Part shown: in pieces, positions 34,102-42,781 of the stretch
How positions within the stretch are numbered: the stretch's first letter is position 1
Layout: each line of letters starts with the position of its first letter
DNA from: Acidobacteriota bacterium
GTDB taxonomy: Bacteria > Acidobacteriota > Terriglobia > Terriglobales > Acidobacteriaceae
Length of the DNA stretch: 64,000 bases
Assembly: GCA_018268915.1 (NCBI GenBank)
Contig: JAFDVQ010000005.1
Location: 124,001 to 188,000 of the forward strand
Direction of reading: 5' to 3'
The notes under the pieces: model-generated
Seen by the model: the letters and a program-made list of their open reading frames with translations, nothing else
Database searches by the model: none
Told to the model about the DNA's origin: nothing
Position numbers and translations under genes: made by a program

Positions 34102-35715
34102 ATGAACGTAGATTCTAGAGTCAACATCCTGATGGTGGACGATCAGCCCGCCAAGCTTCTTAGCTATGAGGTCATTCTCTCTGAGCTCGGCGAGAACCTC
34201 ATCAAAGCCACGTCTGCGAGCGAGGCGCTGAGTATTTTGCTGAAGACCGACATCGCGGTGGTGCTGATGGATGTGAGTATGCCCGACCTAGACGGGTTCG
34301 AACTCGCGGACGTGATCCGACAGCATCCGCGCTTTCAGAAGACTGCCATCATCTTCATCTCCGGAGTTCATCTCACTGATACCGATAAGATCCAGGGATA
34401 CCGTAGCGGCGCGGTCGATTACATCTCCGTTCCCGTTGTGCCGGAAGTGTTGCGTGCGAAGATCGGCGTGTTTGTCGAGTTGCATCGCAAAACACGAATG
34501 CTCGAGATGCTGAACAATGAGCTGGAACAGCGCGTTACCGATCGGACTGATAAGTTACGGCAAAGCGAAGAGCAGTTCCGGTTGAGAGCGCAGCTGCTGG
34601 AATTGGCAACGGAGGCCATAGTGTCGAGGGACATGAATGGCAGCCTGCTCTACTGGAACTCTGGTGCAGAAAGTCTCTACGGGTGGAAACGGGAGGAGGT
34701 AATCGGTAAAGATCTGCACACAGTTCTCAAAACAGTTTTTCCAGTCGATCGAGAAGCGGTGGAGAATACTCTCCTTGAGCGAAAGGTGTGGCAAGGAAAC
34801 GTCGTCCAGACAAGAAAAGACGGTTCAGAAGTCATTGTCGCCTGCCGAAAGACGATGAATCACGAAGGTGATGCAGTTCTCGAGGTGAATCGAGACATCA
34901 CCGCTCAGATGCAGGCCGAAGAAGCACTACGCGAGACGGAAAAGCTTGCGGCAATGGGGCGGGTTGCGGGAATCATCGCACACGAAATCAACAATCCACT
35001 CGCGGCTATCACCAACATATTCTTCTTGCTTCGCAATCATCCATCGCTAGATGACGAGGCTCGCCACTGCGCAACACTCGCAGAACAAGAGTTACAGCGC
35101 GTCTCTCACATCACTCGACAGACTCTGAGTTTCTATCGTGAATCGAAGACACCAATCGCTGTGGTTCTGACAGAGCTTCTCGACGATGTGCTTGGACTCC
35201 AAGAGCGCCAGGTCCTGAACAGCCACATCAAACTTCGCAAGCGTTACTTTGCGCCGGGGATGGTGCATGGGTTTCCGGTTGAGCTGCGCCAGGTCTTCCT
35301 GAACCTGATCAGTAATGCGATCCAAGCCATGCCAGAAGGCGGTAAACTCCGGATCACAGTTCGAGAAGCTTTTGACTGGACCGTGAAGCGGCGCGGCATT
35401 GCGGTTTCTATTGTCGATACCGGGGTTGGTATAAAGCCACAGGATTCTCGTAAGCTTTTCGAGCCCTTCTTCAGCACAAAATCGACCAAAGGAACTGGCC
35501 TGGGACTCTGGATAAGCCGGGGGATCATTCAGAAGTACGATGGACGAATCGCCTTCCGCAGTTATAGGGATGGAAACGGTTGCGCGACCTGTTTCCGCGT
35601 GTTCTTGCCGACCAGCAGCAGTCTCAACCTGGTTGGCAATTCGGCTGGAGAAATATCATCGAGCTCTCTTGACATGAGCTCGAATGGGCACGGCGCGGCG
35701 ATGATGCACGCCTGA
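34102..35715 (+). CDS. Receiver-PAS sensor histidine kinase
   Basis: This 537-aa protein has an N-terminal receiver domain (NILMVDDQPAKLLSYE with the phosphoacceptor in VVLMDVSMPDLDGFEL), a coiled-coil linker, and a PAS domain (about residues 165-285, LLELATEAIVSRDMNGSLLYWN). A histidine kinase core with H294 in IIAHEINNPLAA and ATP-binding boxes (FLNLISNAIQAMPEGG, DTGVGIKP, GTGLGLW) follows. Start at 34102: GGAG nine bases upstream. An ATG at 34054 overlapping the previous gene is less likely. The receiver at the N-terminus makes it a plausible phosphorelay partner of the HAMP-array kinase encoded 32 bp upstream. No DNA-binding output is present in either protein. Confidence 0.88.
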   Translation: MNVDSRVNILMVDDQPAKLLSYEVILSELGENLIKATSASEALSILLKTDIAVVLMDVSMPDLDGFELADVIRQHPRFQKTAIIFISGVHLTDTDKIQGYRSGAVDYISVPVVPEVLRAKIGVFVELHRKTRMLEMLNNELEQRVTDRTDKLRQSEEQFRLRAQLLELATEAIVSRDMNGSLLYWNSGAESLYGWKREEVIGKDLHTVLKTVFPVDREAVENTLLERKVWQGNVVQTRKDGSEVIVACRKTMNHEGDAVLEVNRDITAQMQAEEALRETEKLAAMGRVAGIIAHEINNPLAAITNIFFLLRNHPSLDDEARHCATLAEQELQRVSHITRQTLSFYRESKTPIAVVLTELLDDVLGLQERQVLNSHIKLRKRYFAPGMVHGFPVELRQVFLNLISNAIQAMPEGGKLRITVREAFDWTVKRRGIAVSIVDTGVGIKPQDSRKLFEPFFSTKSTKGTGLGLWISRGIIQKYDGRIAFRSYRDGNGCATCFRVFLPTSSSLNLVGNSAGEISSSSLDMSSNGHGAAMMHA

Positions 35716-35838
35716 CGAGCACCCTTCTCACATCGATCATCTTCTCGTCCCACGCTCGGGAAACGGGAGAGAACGCCGCTGTCAGATTCTCGCACGCCCC
35801 GGCGGCCCTCGGACCTCGTATACTTTGCAACAACAGAT

Positions 35839-36846
35839 ATGTCCAATGCTGAGTTCCCTTCCCGCATTGAAGTGCTCGACTCGCACACTGCGGGCGAACC
35901 AACGCGCTGCGTCTTGAGCGGAGGTCCTGATCTTGGGATCGGCACAATGGCGGAGCGGCTCGAACGATTCCGCCGGGATCACGATGTCTATCGCCGAGCC
36001 ATTCTGTGCGAGCCTCGCGGGTCCGATGTTCTGGTGGGAGCACTCCTGCTGGAACCCTCGGACGGCGCATGCGCGGCGGGCGTCATTTTCTTCAACAATT
36101 CCGGGTTTCTAGGGATGTGTGGGCACGGAATGATCGGGGTCGGAGTTACTTTGGCCCACTTGAAGCGAATTCAGCCAGGTGAGCATTTGATCGAGACGCC
36201 GGTTGGAATTGTGAACATTCTCGTGCAGTCAGACTCACGCGTTACGATCCGAAATGTCCCAGCTTACCGGAGCCGGTCCGACGTCACAGTCGATGTGACT
36301 GGATTCGGTTCCGTGACAGGCGATGTGGCGTGGGGTGGGAACTGGTTCTTCCTTGTGCGCATGCATACGTGCGATGCGGCGCGCAAGCTGAATGTGCGCG
36401 ATGTCGAGGCCCTGACCGCGTTCACATGGGAGATCCGCCGCGCCCTTAACCAAAGGGGAATCACTGGAACAAATGGCGCAGAGATCGACCATGTCGAACT
36501 CTTCACGGACGCAGATGATCCAGGAAATGACAGCCGCAACTTCGTGCTCTGCCCAGGCAAGGCCTACGATCGATCCCCATGCGGAACAGGGACCAGCGCA
36601 AAGATGGCGTGCCTAGCGGCTGACGGCACGTTAAAACCTGGCGAACTTTGGCGGCAAGAGGGCATTCTCGGAACCACATTCGAAGGCAGATTCGAGTTTG
36701 AACGCGGTGAGAGCCCTACTACTCAAAATGCATCGTCTCCTAGCGCCAGGATCCGTCCGACCATCACAGGGTCTGCATACGTGACAGGACAGACGACCCT
36801 TTTTTTCGATCAAGCCGATCCATTCAGGCTTGGGATTCCGGAATGA
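35839..36846 (+). CDS. lhpA: 4-hydroxyproline 2-epimerase (proline racemase family)
   Basis: This 335-aa enzyme converts trans-4-hydroxy-L-proline to cis-4-hydroxy-D-proline, the first step of bacterial hydroxyproline catabolism. Both catalytic cysteines are present: C94 in MCGHG and C248 in SPCGTGTS. The N-terminal [10 protein letters not shown] is the family signature. The neighbouring D-amino-acid oxidase-like and deaminase genes favour the epimerase over proline racemase or dehydratase. A TATACT -10-like element at 35819-35824 lies just before the start, giving a very short leader. It overlaps the next gene by 4 bp. Confidence 0.88.
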   Translation: MSNAEFPSRIEVLDSHTAGEPTRCVLSGGPDLGIGTMAERLERFRRDHDVYRRAILCEPRGSDVLVGALLLEPSDGACAAGVIFFNNSGFLGMCGHGMIGVGVTLAHLKRIQPGEHLIETPVGIVNILVQSDSRVTIRNVPAYRSRSDVTVDVTGFGSVTGDVAWGGNWFFLVRMHTCDAARKLNVRDVEALTAFTWEIRRALNQRGITGTNGAEIDHVELFTDADDPGNDSRNFVLCPGKAYDRSPCGTGTSAKMACLAADGTLKPGELWRQEGILGTTFEGRFEFERGESPTTQNASSPSARIRPTITGSAYVTGQTTLFFDQADPFRLGIPE

Positions 36847-38006
36847 GTTCCTCTGCTACGCCTGACTACGACGTCGTCATAGCTGGGGGCGGCATCGTAG
36901 GAACAGCCTGCGCACTGGCCTTGGCGCACGCAGGCCTTCACGTGGCGCTCGTGGAACGCGACATCCTGGGTGGCGGAGCAACGGCTGCTGGAATGGGTCA
37001 CATCGTTGTGATGGACGACTCGGAAGCTCAGTTTGCTTTGACGCGACGATCGCAGCAGTTGTGGCACGACCTCGCAAAGACATTACCTGCCTCTGCGGAG
37101 TTCGAAATGGCAGGGACAATCTGGGTCGCGGCCGACGATGAAGAACTTGCCGAGGCAGAACGCAAGCATTTTTATTTACGTGATCGTTCCGTCCCTTCTC
37201 GCGTCTTGTCAGCTTCAGAACTATTGGCACTTGAGCCAAATCTGCGAGCGGGGCTGGCGGGGGGGCTGCTCGTTTTAGACGACGCCATTGTCTATCCGCC
37301 AGTAGCCGCCCTTTATCTGGCAAGTGAGTTGAAAGCGCTGGGATCCGACGTGATCCCAGGCAGAAGGATTGTTCATTTTGCGAGCGGGGCGGTCCAGCTG
37401 GATGATGGCTCAACGATCCGCGCCTCACGTCTGGTGAATGCTCTAGGGACGGAGGCAACTGTATGCACACCGGGCATTCCGGTGAAAAAGCGAAAGGGCC
37501 ATCTGGCAATTACGGATCGCTATGCCGGCTTCGTACGCCATCAACTAGTCGAGCTGGGTTATCTGAAGAGCGCTCATTCCATCAGTTCTGATTCGGTGGC
37601 ATTTAACGTCCAGCCGAGAAGGACGGGGCAGATTCTGATCGGATCATCTCGTCAGTACGGCAATGAAGATCCTGCGGTCGATCAAGCCATCCTCGCTTCG
37701 ATGCTTCAGCGGGCAGAGTTGTATATGCCGGGCATTGGCGAATTGAAAGTTATCCGGGTCTGGACGGGCTTTCGCGCTGCAACACCGGACAAGCTGCCAC
37801 TGATCGGTCGCGCTTCCGGCGACGACACGTTATGGCTCGCGACCGGGCATGAAGGACTCGGGATCACTACTGCGTTGGGAACGGCAGAACTGCTTGCGTG
37901 CGCAGTTACAGGAGCAGAAATGCCTATCCCGCTGGAACCTTATCTCCCGTCCCGCTTCGATACTGCAAATCACCTAGACACAACCATCCATCAGGAGACC
38001 GTATGA
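36843..38006 (+). CDS. lhpB: D-hydroxyproline dehydrogenase FAD subunit (DadA/LhpB-like)
   Basis: This 387-aa FAD-dependent oxidoreductase of the DAO/DadA family has the dinucleotide motif [21 protein letters not shown] at residues about 11-31 and the C-terminal [21 protein letters not shown]. With the two small-subunit-type genes at 38929-40475 it matches the three-subunit LhpBEF dehydrogenase that oxidises cis-4-hydroxy-D-proline to pyrroline-4-hydroxy-2-carboxylate. It overlaps the epimerase and the deaminase by 4 bp each. The other two subunits are on the opposite strand. Confidence 0.82.
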   Translation: MSSSATPDYDVVIAGGGIVGTACALALAHAGLHVALVERDILGGGATAAGMGHIVVMDDSEAQFALTRRSQQLWHDLAKTLPASAEFEMAGTIWVAADDEELAEAERKHFYLRDRSVPSRVLSASELLALEPNLRAGLAGGLLVLDDAIVYPPVAALYLASELKALGSDVIPGRRIVHFASGAVQLDDGSTIRASRLVNALGTEATVCTPGIPVKKRKGHLAITDRYAGFVRHQLVELGYLKSAHSISSDSVAFNVQPRRTGQILIGSSRQYGNEDPAVDQAILASMLQRAELYMPGIGELKVIRVWTGFRAATPDKLPLIGRASGDDTLWLATGHEGLGITTALGTAELLACAVTGAEMPIPLEPYLPSRFDTANHLDTTIHQETV

Positions 38007-38923
38007 ACTGGAACGGCGTGATGCCCGCAATGACGACAGCTTTCAACCATGACTTCAGCATTGATCATGACTTCGTTGGGCGTCATGCACGTTGGCTGAT
38101 TGAAAATGGATGTACCGGAATCATTTGCCTTGGCTCTCTTGCCGAAGCGGCAACGTTAAGCTTTGAGGAAAAGGTTTCGCTCCTGAAGACAGTTGTGCGA
38201 GCAATAGATGGCTCGGCACCGGTTGTCTCGGCGATTTCGGCTCTCTCAACATCTGAAGCTGCAGCACTGGCCAGGGCTGCTCACCAGGAAGGCTGCTCCG
38301 GGCTGATGATCTTGCCACAGTACGTCTACAAAGGCGACTGGCGGGAGAATAAAGCTCATGTGGCGGCTGTACTGAAGGCTACGCCTCTGCCGGGAATGCT
38401 GTACAACAATCCCGTTGCGTATGGCGTTGACTTTTTGCCAGAACAGATTGAGGAGTTCGCCGCTGAATTCTCCAACTTTGCAGCGGTTAAAGAATCATCA
38501 ACTGACGTTCGCAGAGTCACAGCGATTCGTTCATTGCTCGGTGACAGGTTAAAGATCTTTGTCGGCGTAGACGATGCGATCGTCGAAGGTATTGCAGCCG
38601 GAGCCGAGGGCTGGGTGGCAGGACTTGTAAACGCGTTTCCACGTGAGTCAGTAGATCTGTTCAACCTTGCGCGGACTGGAAAGACCACCGAAGCATCTGA
38701 GCTATACAAGTGGTTCTTGCCTCTGCTTCGTCTGGATACCGTGCCGAAGTTCATTCAGCTAATCAAGCAGGTTCAGAATGATGCCGGTATCGGATCTGCT
38801 CGCGTCCGCGCGCCACGACTCGAACTAGTTGGTGAAGAACTGGAGGAGGTTCGCGCTGTCTATGGAACGGCGCAAGCCAACCGCGGGGTAACGGCCGTGC
38901 CGAGTACCAGGTTCCTGCTCTAA
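38003..38923 (+). CDS. lhpC: DapA-family aldolase, probable pyrroline-4-hydroxy-2-carboxylate deaminase
   Basis: This 306-aa TIM-barrel protein belongs to the dihydrodipicolinate synthase/N-acetylneuraminate lyase family. The Schiff-base Lys is in FAAVKESS and the conserved Tyr in GMLYNNP. In the hydroxyproline pathway such an enzyme deaminates pyrroline-4-hydroxy-2-carboxylate to 2-oxoglutarate semialdehyde. The start at 38003 has AGGAG five bases upstream and the ATGA overlap with lhpB; the frame open from 37898 is a shadow. The semialdehyde dehydrogenase that would complete the pathway is not in the window. Confidence 0.82.
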   Translation: MNWNGVMPAMTTAFNHDFSIDHDFVGRHARWLIENGCTGIICLGSLAEAATLSFEEKVSLLKTVVRAIDGSAPVVSAISALSTSEAAALARAAHQEGCSGLMILPQYVYKGDWRENKAHVAAVLKATPLPGMLYNNPVAYGVDFLPEQIEEFAAEFSNFAAVKESSTDVRRVTAIRSLLGDRLKIFVGVDDAIVEGIAAGAEGWVAGLVNAFPRESVDLFNLARTGKTTEASELYKWFLPLLRLDTVPKFIQLIKQVQNDAGIGSARVRAPRLELVGEELEEVRAVYGTAQANRGVTAVPSTRFLL

Positions 38924-38928
38924 TGGCG

Positions 38929-40233
38929 CTATACCTGTGCAACTTCCTCAGTCTCACTTTGACCAGATTTCGGCATCTCGGCAACCGAGGATAGCCTCGC
39001 CGGGTATATCGGAGGCCGCACACTGGAACATCGCCATTGGAACAGAAACTCGGTTTGTGGTCCGCAGATGCGCCCCTGACATGATCCCATCCCGCATCGA
39101 GTATGGAGTTTGGCCTCGCGCCACGATCTGCACACTTGCAGTTTACAGAATGCTACGTCTTCACAACGGCAAACGATTGTCTCAGGCTGACACAGATTGC
39201 GGAGTTCAGTACGTAATTTGAAGGCTTGGTCGAGTCGAAGTGCAAAATTCCGAAATGCACGTAATTGCCCCGTCAATCTACGAGCCTTGTCCTCGTGGCC
39301 GGCGGCAAACCATCCAGCGATCTCGCCTTCGAGTAAGGCCTTCTCCAGACCCCCGATTCCCGTCAGTTCGCCGACACATGACACATTCGGCACAGAAGTC
39401 TGTTGAAGCTCTGAGGTTGTCACATATCCGTTTGCTACTTCGCATCGGAAGAGCATGGGCAGCTCCAGGTTCGGCACAAGATGGAAGCCGCAGGCGAGAT
39501 AGTCGCAGTCGTGGGACCATTGCCGACGACCATCGGTGAAGGTGACTCGATTCAATTGCATCGATCCCTCGGCAGACGTCACCCATCGGCCGGTTCGATA
39601 TGGAATGTCAAGAAGCTTTTTCGCATAGCCGAGTCCTTCGACGATCTTCCCTGGATGGCTCATCAACGTGAAGCCGAAGCCGATCAGTTGCGCTAGAGGA
39701 GCCTGCTCGTAGATCGCAAGGATGTTAGCACCGGCTGCTTTAAGCCCGGCTGCAATGGCGAGCAGCAAAGGACCGGTACCTGCAACAACCACGCGTTTGT
39801 CACGTACCTCCAGTCCGGACTTCACTAAGGCCTGAAGTCCGCCAGCTCCGGTGACTCCCGGCAAAGTCCAGCCCGGGAATGGCAGAAAACGCTCCCGCGC
39901 TCCAGTCGCGAGAATTAGCTTCCGGTAAGTTAGATCGAATGTTTTACTCTCGCGCTCGAATCGCAAGATATTCGGCGCGAGGTGGTCAATGATCTGCGTT
40001 CCGGTCAATGTTGTACATGGCGTTCGGCGCAGCCTCTCCATCCACTTCGCGAACTCGCGGCCATGCGGATTTTTTGAAGGCACGTCAGGGTGGAGACCTC
40101 GCCAGATCTGGCCGCCAGGATAGCGATTGTCATCGACCAGGCAGACTCTGGATCCCGCTTCGGCGGCAACGGCTGCAGACGCTATCCCGCCAGGCCCAGC
40201 ACCGACGACGACGACATCGAAGTCCGACTTCAC
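38929..40233 (-). CDS. lhpE: D-hydroxyproline dehydrogenase FAD/NAD subunit with BFD-like [2Fe-2S] domain (LhpE-like)
   Basis: This 434-aa flavoprotein starts with DFDVVVVGAGPGGIASAA and carries a pyridine nucleotide-disulfide oxidoreductase fold. Near the C-terminus a BFD-like set reads CRC and then CGMGSC, the CxC-x(n)-CxxxxC arrangement of [2Fe-2S] BFD domains. The start is GTG at 40233: it overlaps the [2Fe-2S] gene's TGA as GTGA, and the N-terminus of the longer frame (to 40440) is a shadow of that gene. It converges on lhpC with a 5-bp gap. Confidence 0.8.
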   Translation of the reverse strand: MKSDFDVVVVGAGPGGIASAAVAAEAGSRVCLVDDNRYPGGQIWRGLHPDVPSKNPHGREFAKWMERLRRTPCTTLTGTQIIDHLAPNILRFERESKTFDLTYRKLILATGARERFLPFPGWTLPGVTGAGGLQALVKSGLEVRDKRVVVAGTGPLLLAIAAGLKAAGANILAIYEQAPLAQLIGFGFTLMSHPGKIVEGLGYAKKLLDIPYRTGRWVTSAEGSMQLNRVTFTDGRRQWSHDCDYLACGFHLVPNLELPMLFRCEVANGYVTTSELQQTSVPNVSCVGELTGIGGLEKALLEGEIAGWFAAGHEDKARRLTGQLRAFRNFALRLDQAFKLRTELRNLCQPETIVCRCEDVAFCKLQVCRSWREAKLHTRCGMGSCQGRICGPQTEFLFQWRCSSVRPPIYPARLSSVAEMPKSGQSETEEVAQV

Positions 40234-40475
40234 TCTGTCACTACTTCCATTTCGGGTCGGCACGTTAGCTGGCACGTACGTTGGTGTTTCTGCCCGTTCA
40301 CAGTGGCCCTGCACTCCATGCAGATACCCATGCCGCAAAGCGGCCCGCGCGGTTCGCCGTGGATAGAGGTGCGACAGGGGGATCCGATTGTCATGATTGC
40401 AGCAGCGACACTCATCTCTGCTGTGGCTTGAACTTCGCATCCATTTACCTTGATCGTGAACCCATTGCTATCCAC
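40230..40475 (-). CDS. lhpF: Small (2Fe-2S)-binding subunit (LhpF-like)
   Basis: This protein of about 81 aa has the plant-type [2Fe-2S] ligands CGMGICMEC followed by a fourth Cys 12 residues later (QRTC). Such small subunits accompany hydrogen-cyanide-synthase-like and D-hydroxyproline dehydrogenases. The GTG start at 40475 has GGGAGG nine bases upstream on the minus strand and gives the usual family N-terminus (FTIKVNGCEVQATAEMS). A TTG at 40520 is the alternative. It overlaps the following gene by 4 bp and lies 48 bp after the GH92 gene in the same direction. Confidence 0.78.
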   Translation of the reverse strand: MDSNGFTIKVNGCEVQATAEMSVAAAIMTIGSPCRTSIHGEPRGPLCGMGICMECRATVNGQKHQRTCQLTCRPEMEVVTE

Positions 40476-40523
40476 GCCCGCAATCCTCCCGAACCCACAG
40501 CGCAAGATCAAGCTCGACAATCA

Positions 40524-42758
40524 TTATCTACTCACCACGATCGGAGAAGGTCTCCACGTGCCTCCCCACTGCGATGGCTCGGAGCCCATCACGAAGTGCA
40601 ACACGCCTCCGGCCTGGATTTGTTCCCACGAGACCACGGGTTCCTTCAGCTCTTTCCCGTCCAGAGTCGCAGACTGAATGTACACGTTGGTCGCCGAGTT
40701 GTTTTCTGCCTCTACTCGAAGCGTCTTTCCGTTTGCCAGCGTAAGAGACATCTGCCGGAACATCGGACTTCCAATCATGTATTCTCCGCTGGCCGGGTTC
40801 ACGGGATAGAAACCCAGCGCTGTGAACAGAAGCCATGCGGACATCTGACCGCAGTCGTCATCACCATCCAGACCGCCCGGGCTTGCGTCGTATTCTTTCG
40901 CAGCAATCTCGCGGACTTTTGCCTGGGTTTTCCAAGGCTTCCCGCCAAAGTCGTACAAGTAGCCATAGTGGTGACTCGGCTCATTGCTGTGCACGTTATG
41001 ACCGCCGCTGAAATGCTGATCGAGCTTATTGGTATAGTTCTCTGCTCCGCCCATCAAGTCGAGCAAACCAGCCTGATCGTGGAAAGGGGACCATGTATAG
41101 ACCCACGCATCGCCCTCCGTCCAGCCGGAGATGGAGCGGTTCTGATCGTCATCTCTTTCGCCACCGATAGGAGCCCATTTCCCATCTGACGTTTTGCCAT
41201 TCATCAGGCCTAGCGCAGAATTGAAGAGGTTGCGATCATTCAATGATCGCTTCAGGAAATACCGGTAATCATCTGATTTGCCGAGCGCTTGCGCGATTTG
41301 CGCTACACACCAGTCATCGTAGCTATCCTCGAGCGTGCGAGACGCCGCTTCGTCGGTCTTGTCAGTGGGAATGAAGCCAAGCTGCTTGTAATAGGTCAGC
41401 CCCGCGCGAGCCTCATAGGGCGTGTGCTCTTCCCGATCGAGCCATCGGCGGGTGGTATCTCCGTCTGGCGGCGTCATCGCATCTTTGTAGACGGCCTGCC
41501 AGGCAAGATCACGATCAAACCCGTGGAAGCCCTTTCGGATCGCTTCGGCCACCAGAGAATCCGCGTGGGTAGCGATCATGATGTTGGTGTAGCTCGGATT
41601 CGGCCATTTGGGCATCCATCCGCCTTCTTTGAAGTTTTGCAGAAGCGCTGTGATCATGCCGTCCACCCGTTCCGGGGCAAGGAGCGTGAGCAGGCTGTTT
41701 TCGGCGCGAAACGTATCCCAGATGGAGAAAGCGGTGTAGCTTTCGCCATCGTGTATCTTGTCGTCGAAGGCGCTGTAGTAGCGTCCATACTCTGAAAACA
41801 CCCGCGGATAGAGCAGCGCATGGTAGACCGCTGTATAGATCAGGGACTTGTCTTTGTCCGCCCCGCCGTCAAGTTGAATCCGCGAAAGCTTCTCGTTCCA
41901 TTGCGTGTGAAGCTTTGCCCGCACGGCATCAAATCCGAGGTCCGCAACTTCGCGATCCAGGTTCTGGCGCGCCTGATCGACACTGATAAACGATGTGGCG
42001 ACACGCACCAGAATTGTTTGCCCGGGCTTGAATTCCGCATACGCACCGCGGCTGGAAGCGGCTTTTGCATCGTCCATTCCGTAGGTTTTCATCGCCTGCG
42101 GAGGCTTATCGAAACGGACTACAAAATAGCCCTTGAAGTTCGGAAGTGCGAGCGGGCCCAGATGCGCGTCCATGCGATGTGGATTGTAACCGGTGATCTC
42201 ACGCTCTTTAACATTGACCGAAGCGGAACCTGAAATTCCCGGCCGCGATGCTTCAATGATGACTCGGCCAGTGGCTCCCTTTGGAAAAGTGAATCGAAAA
42301 AGCCCGCAACGCTCCGTGGCAGTCAACTCTGCCTGAATGCTTCCTTTCGCGCTGGAATTCAATGAAACGCGGTAGTAGTCAGGTTGCGCGATCTCTGAGG
42401 CGTGGCTGAACGGCAGACTCCGCGACTCCGGGTTCGTGCGAAGCTCCCCGATCTGCGGGATAACGGTGACGTAGCCGTAGTCTCCCATCCAGATGGCGGG
42501 TTGGTGCGTGCCGATGAAGCCGGAGATCGTCGGGTCGTCGTAGTTGTACGAAACAATACTGATCTTGTTCTGTCGTGTCTGCGGCGTCCAGTCCGTCATG
42601 CCGAACGGAGGTGTGACGAAGGGCATGGTGCCACCATAGCCAATGGCGCTTTTTTGCGTGCCTATAAGGGAATTGACATAGGAAACAGCATCCTTTTCCG
42701 CTGCAGTGGACGGAAGCGTACCGATTGCAAGAACAACAAGAGCAGCTACCCTTTTCAT
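40524..42758 (-). CDS. GH92 family alpha-mannosidase, secreted
   Basis: This 744-aa protein matches glycoside hydrolase family 92 along its length: VNSLIGTQKSAIGYGGTMPFVTPPFGMTDWTPQT near the N-terminus, SLLTLLAPERVDGMI and EGDAWVYTWSPFHD in the middle, and DGDDDCGQMSAWLLFTALGFYPV with SGEYMIGSPMF near the end. GH92 enzymes are calcium-dependent exo-alpha-mannosidases acting on mannans or N-glycans. A signal peptide (KRVAALVVLAIGTLPSTAA) supports the ATG at 42758 over the GTG at 42782. Its stop lies 48 bp before lhpF, so some readthrough into that operon is possible. Confidence 0.9.
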   Translation of the reverse strand: MKRVAALVVLAIGTLPSTAAEKDAVSYVNSLIGTQKSAIGYGGTMPFVTPPFGMTDWTPQTRQNKISIVSYNYDDPTISGFIGTHQPAIWMGDYGYVTVIPQIGELRTNPESRSLPFSHASEIAQPDYYRVSLNSSAKGSIQAELTATERCGLFRFTFPKGATGRVIIEASRPGISGSASVNVKEREITGYNPHRMDAHLGPLALPNFKGYFVVRFDKPPQAMKTYGMDDAKAASSRGAYAEFKPGQTILVRVATSFISVDQARQNLDREVADLGFDAVRAKLHTQWNEKLSRIQLDGGADKDKSLIYTAVYHALLYPRVFSEYGRYYSAFDDKIHDGESYTAFSIWDTFRAENSLLTLLAPERVDGMITALLQNFKEGGWMPKWPNPSYTNIMIATHADSLVAEAIRKGFHGFDRDLAWQAVYKDAMTPPDGDTTRRWLDREEHTPYEARAGLTYYKQLGFIPTDKTDEAASRTLEDSYDDWCVAQIAQALGKSDDYRYFLKRSLNDRNLFNSALGLMNGKTSDGKWAPIGGERDDDQNRSISGWTEGDAWVYTWSPFHDQAGLLDLMGGAENYTNKLDQHFSGGHNVHSNEPSHHYGYLYDFGGKPWKTQAKVREIAAKEYDASPGGLDGDDDCGQMSAWLLFTALGFYPVNPASGEYMIGSPMFRQMSLTLANGKTLRVEAENNSATNVYIQSATLDGKELKEPVVSWEQIQAGGVLHFVMGSEPSQWGGTWRPSPIVVSR

Positions 42759-42781
42759 ACCGGGCAATTGTAATTGCCGCA

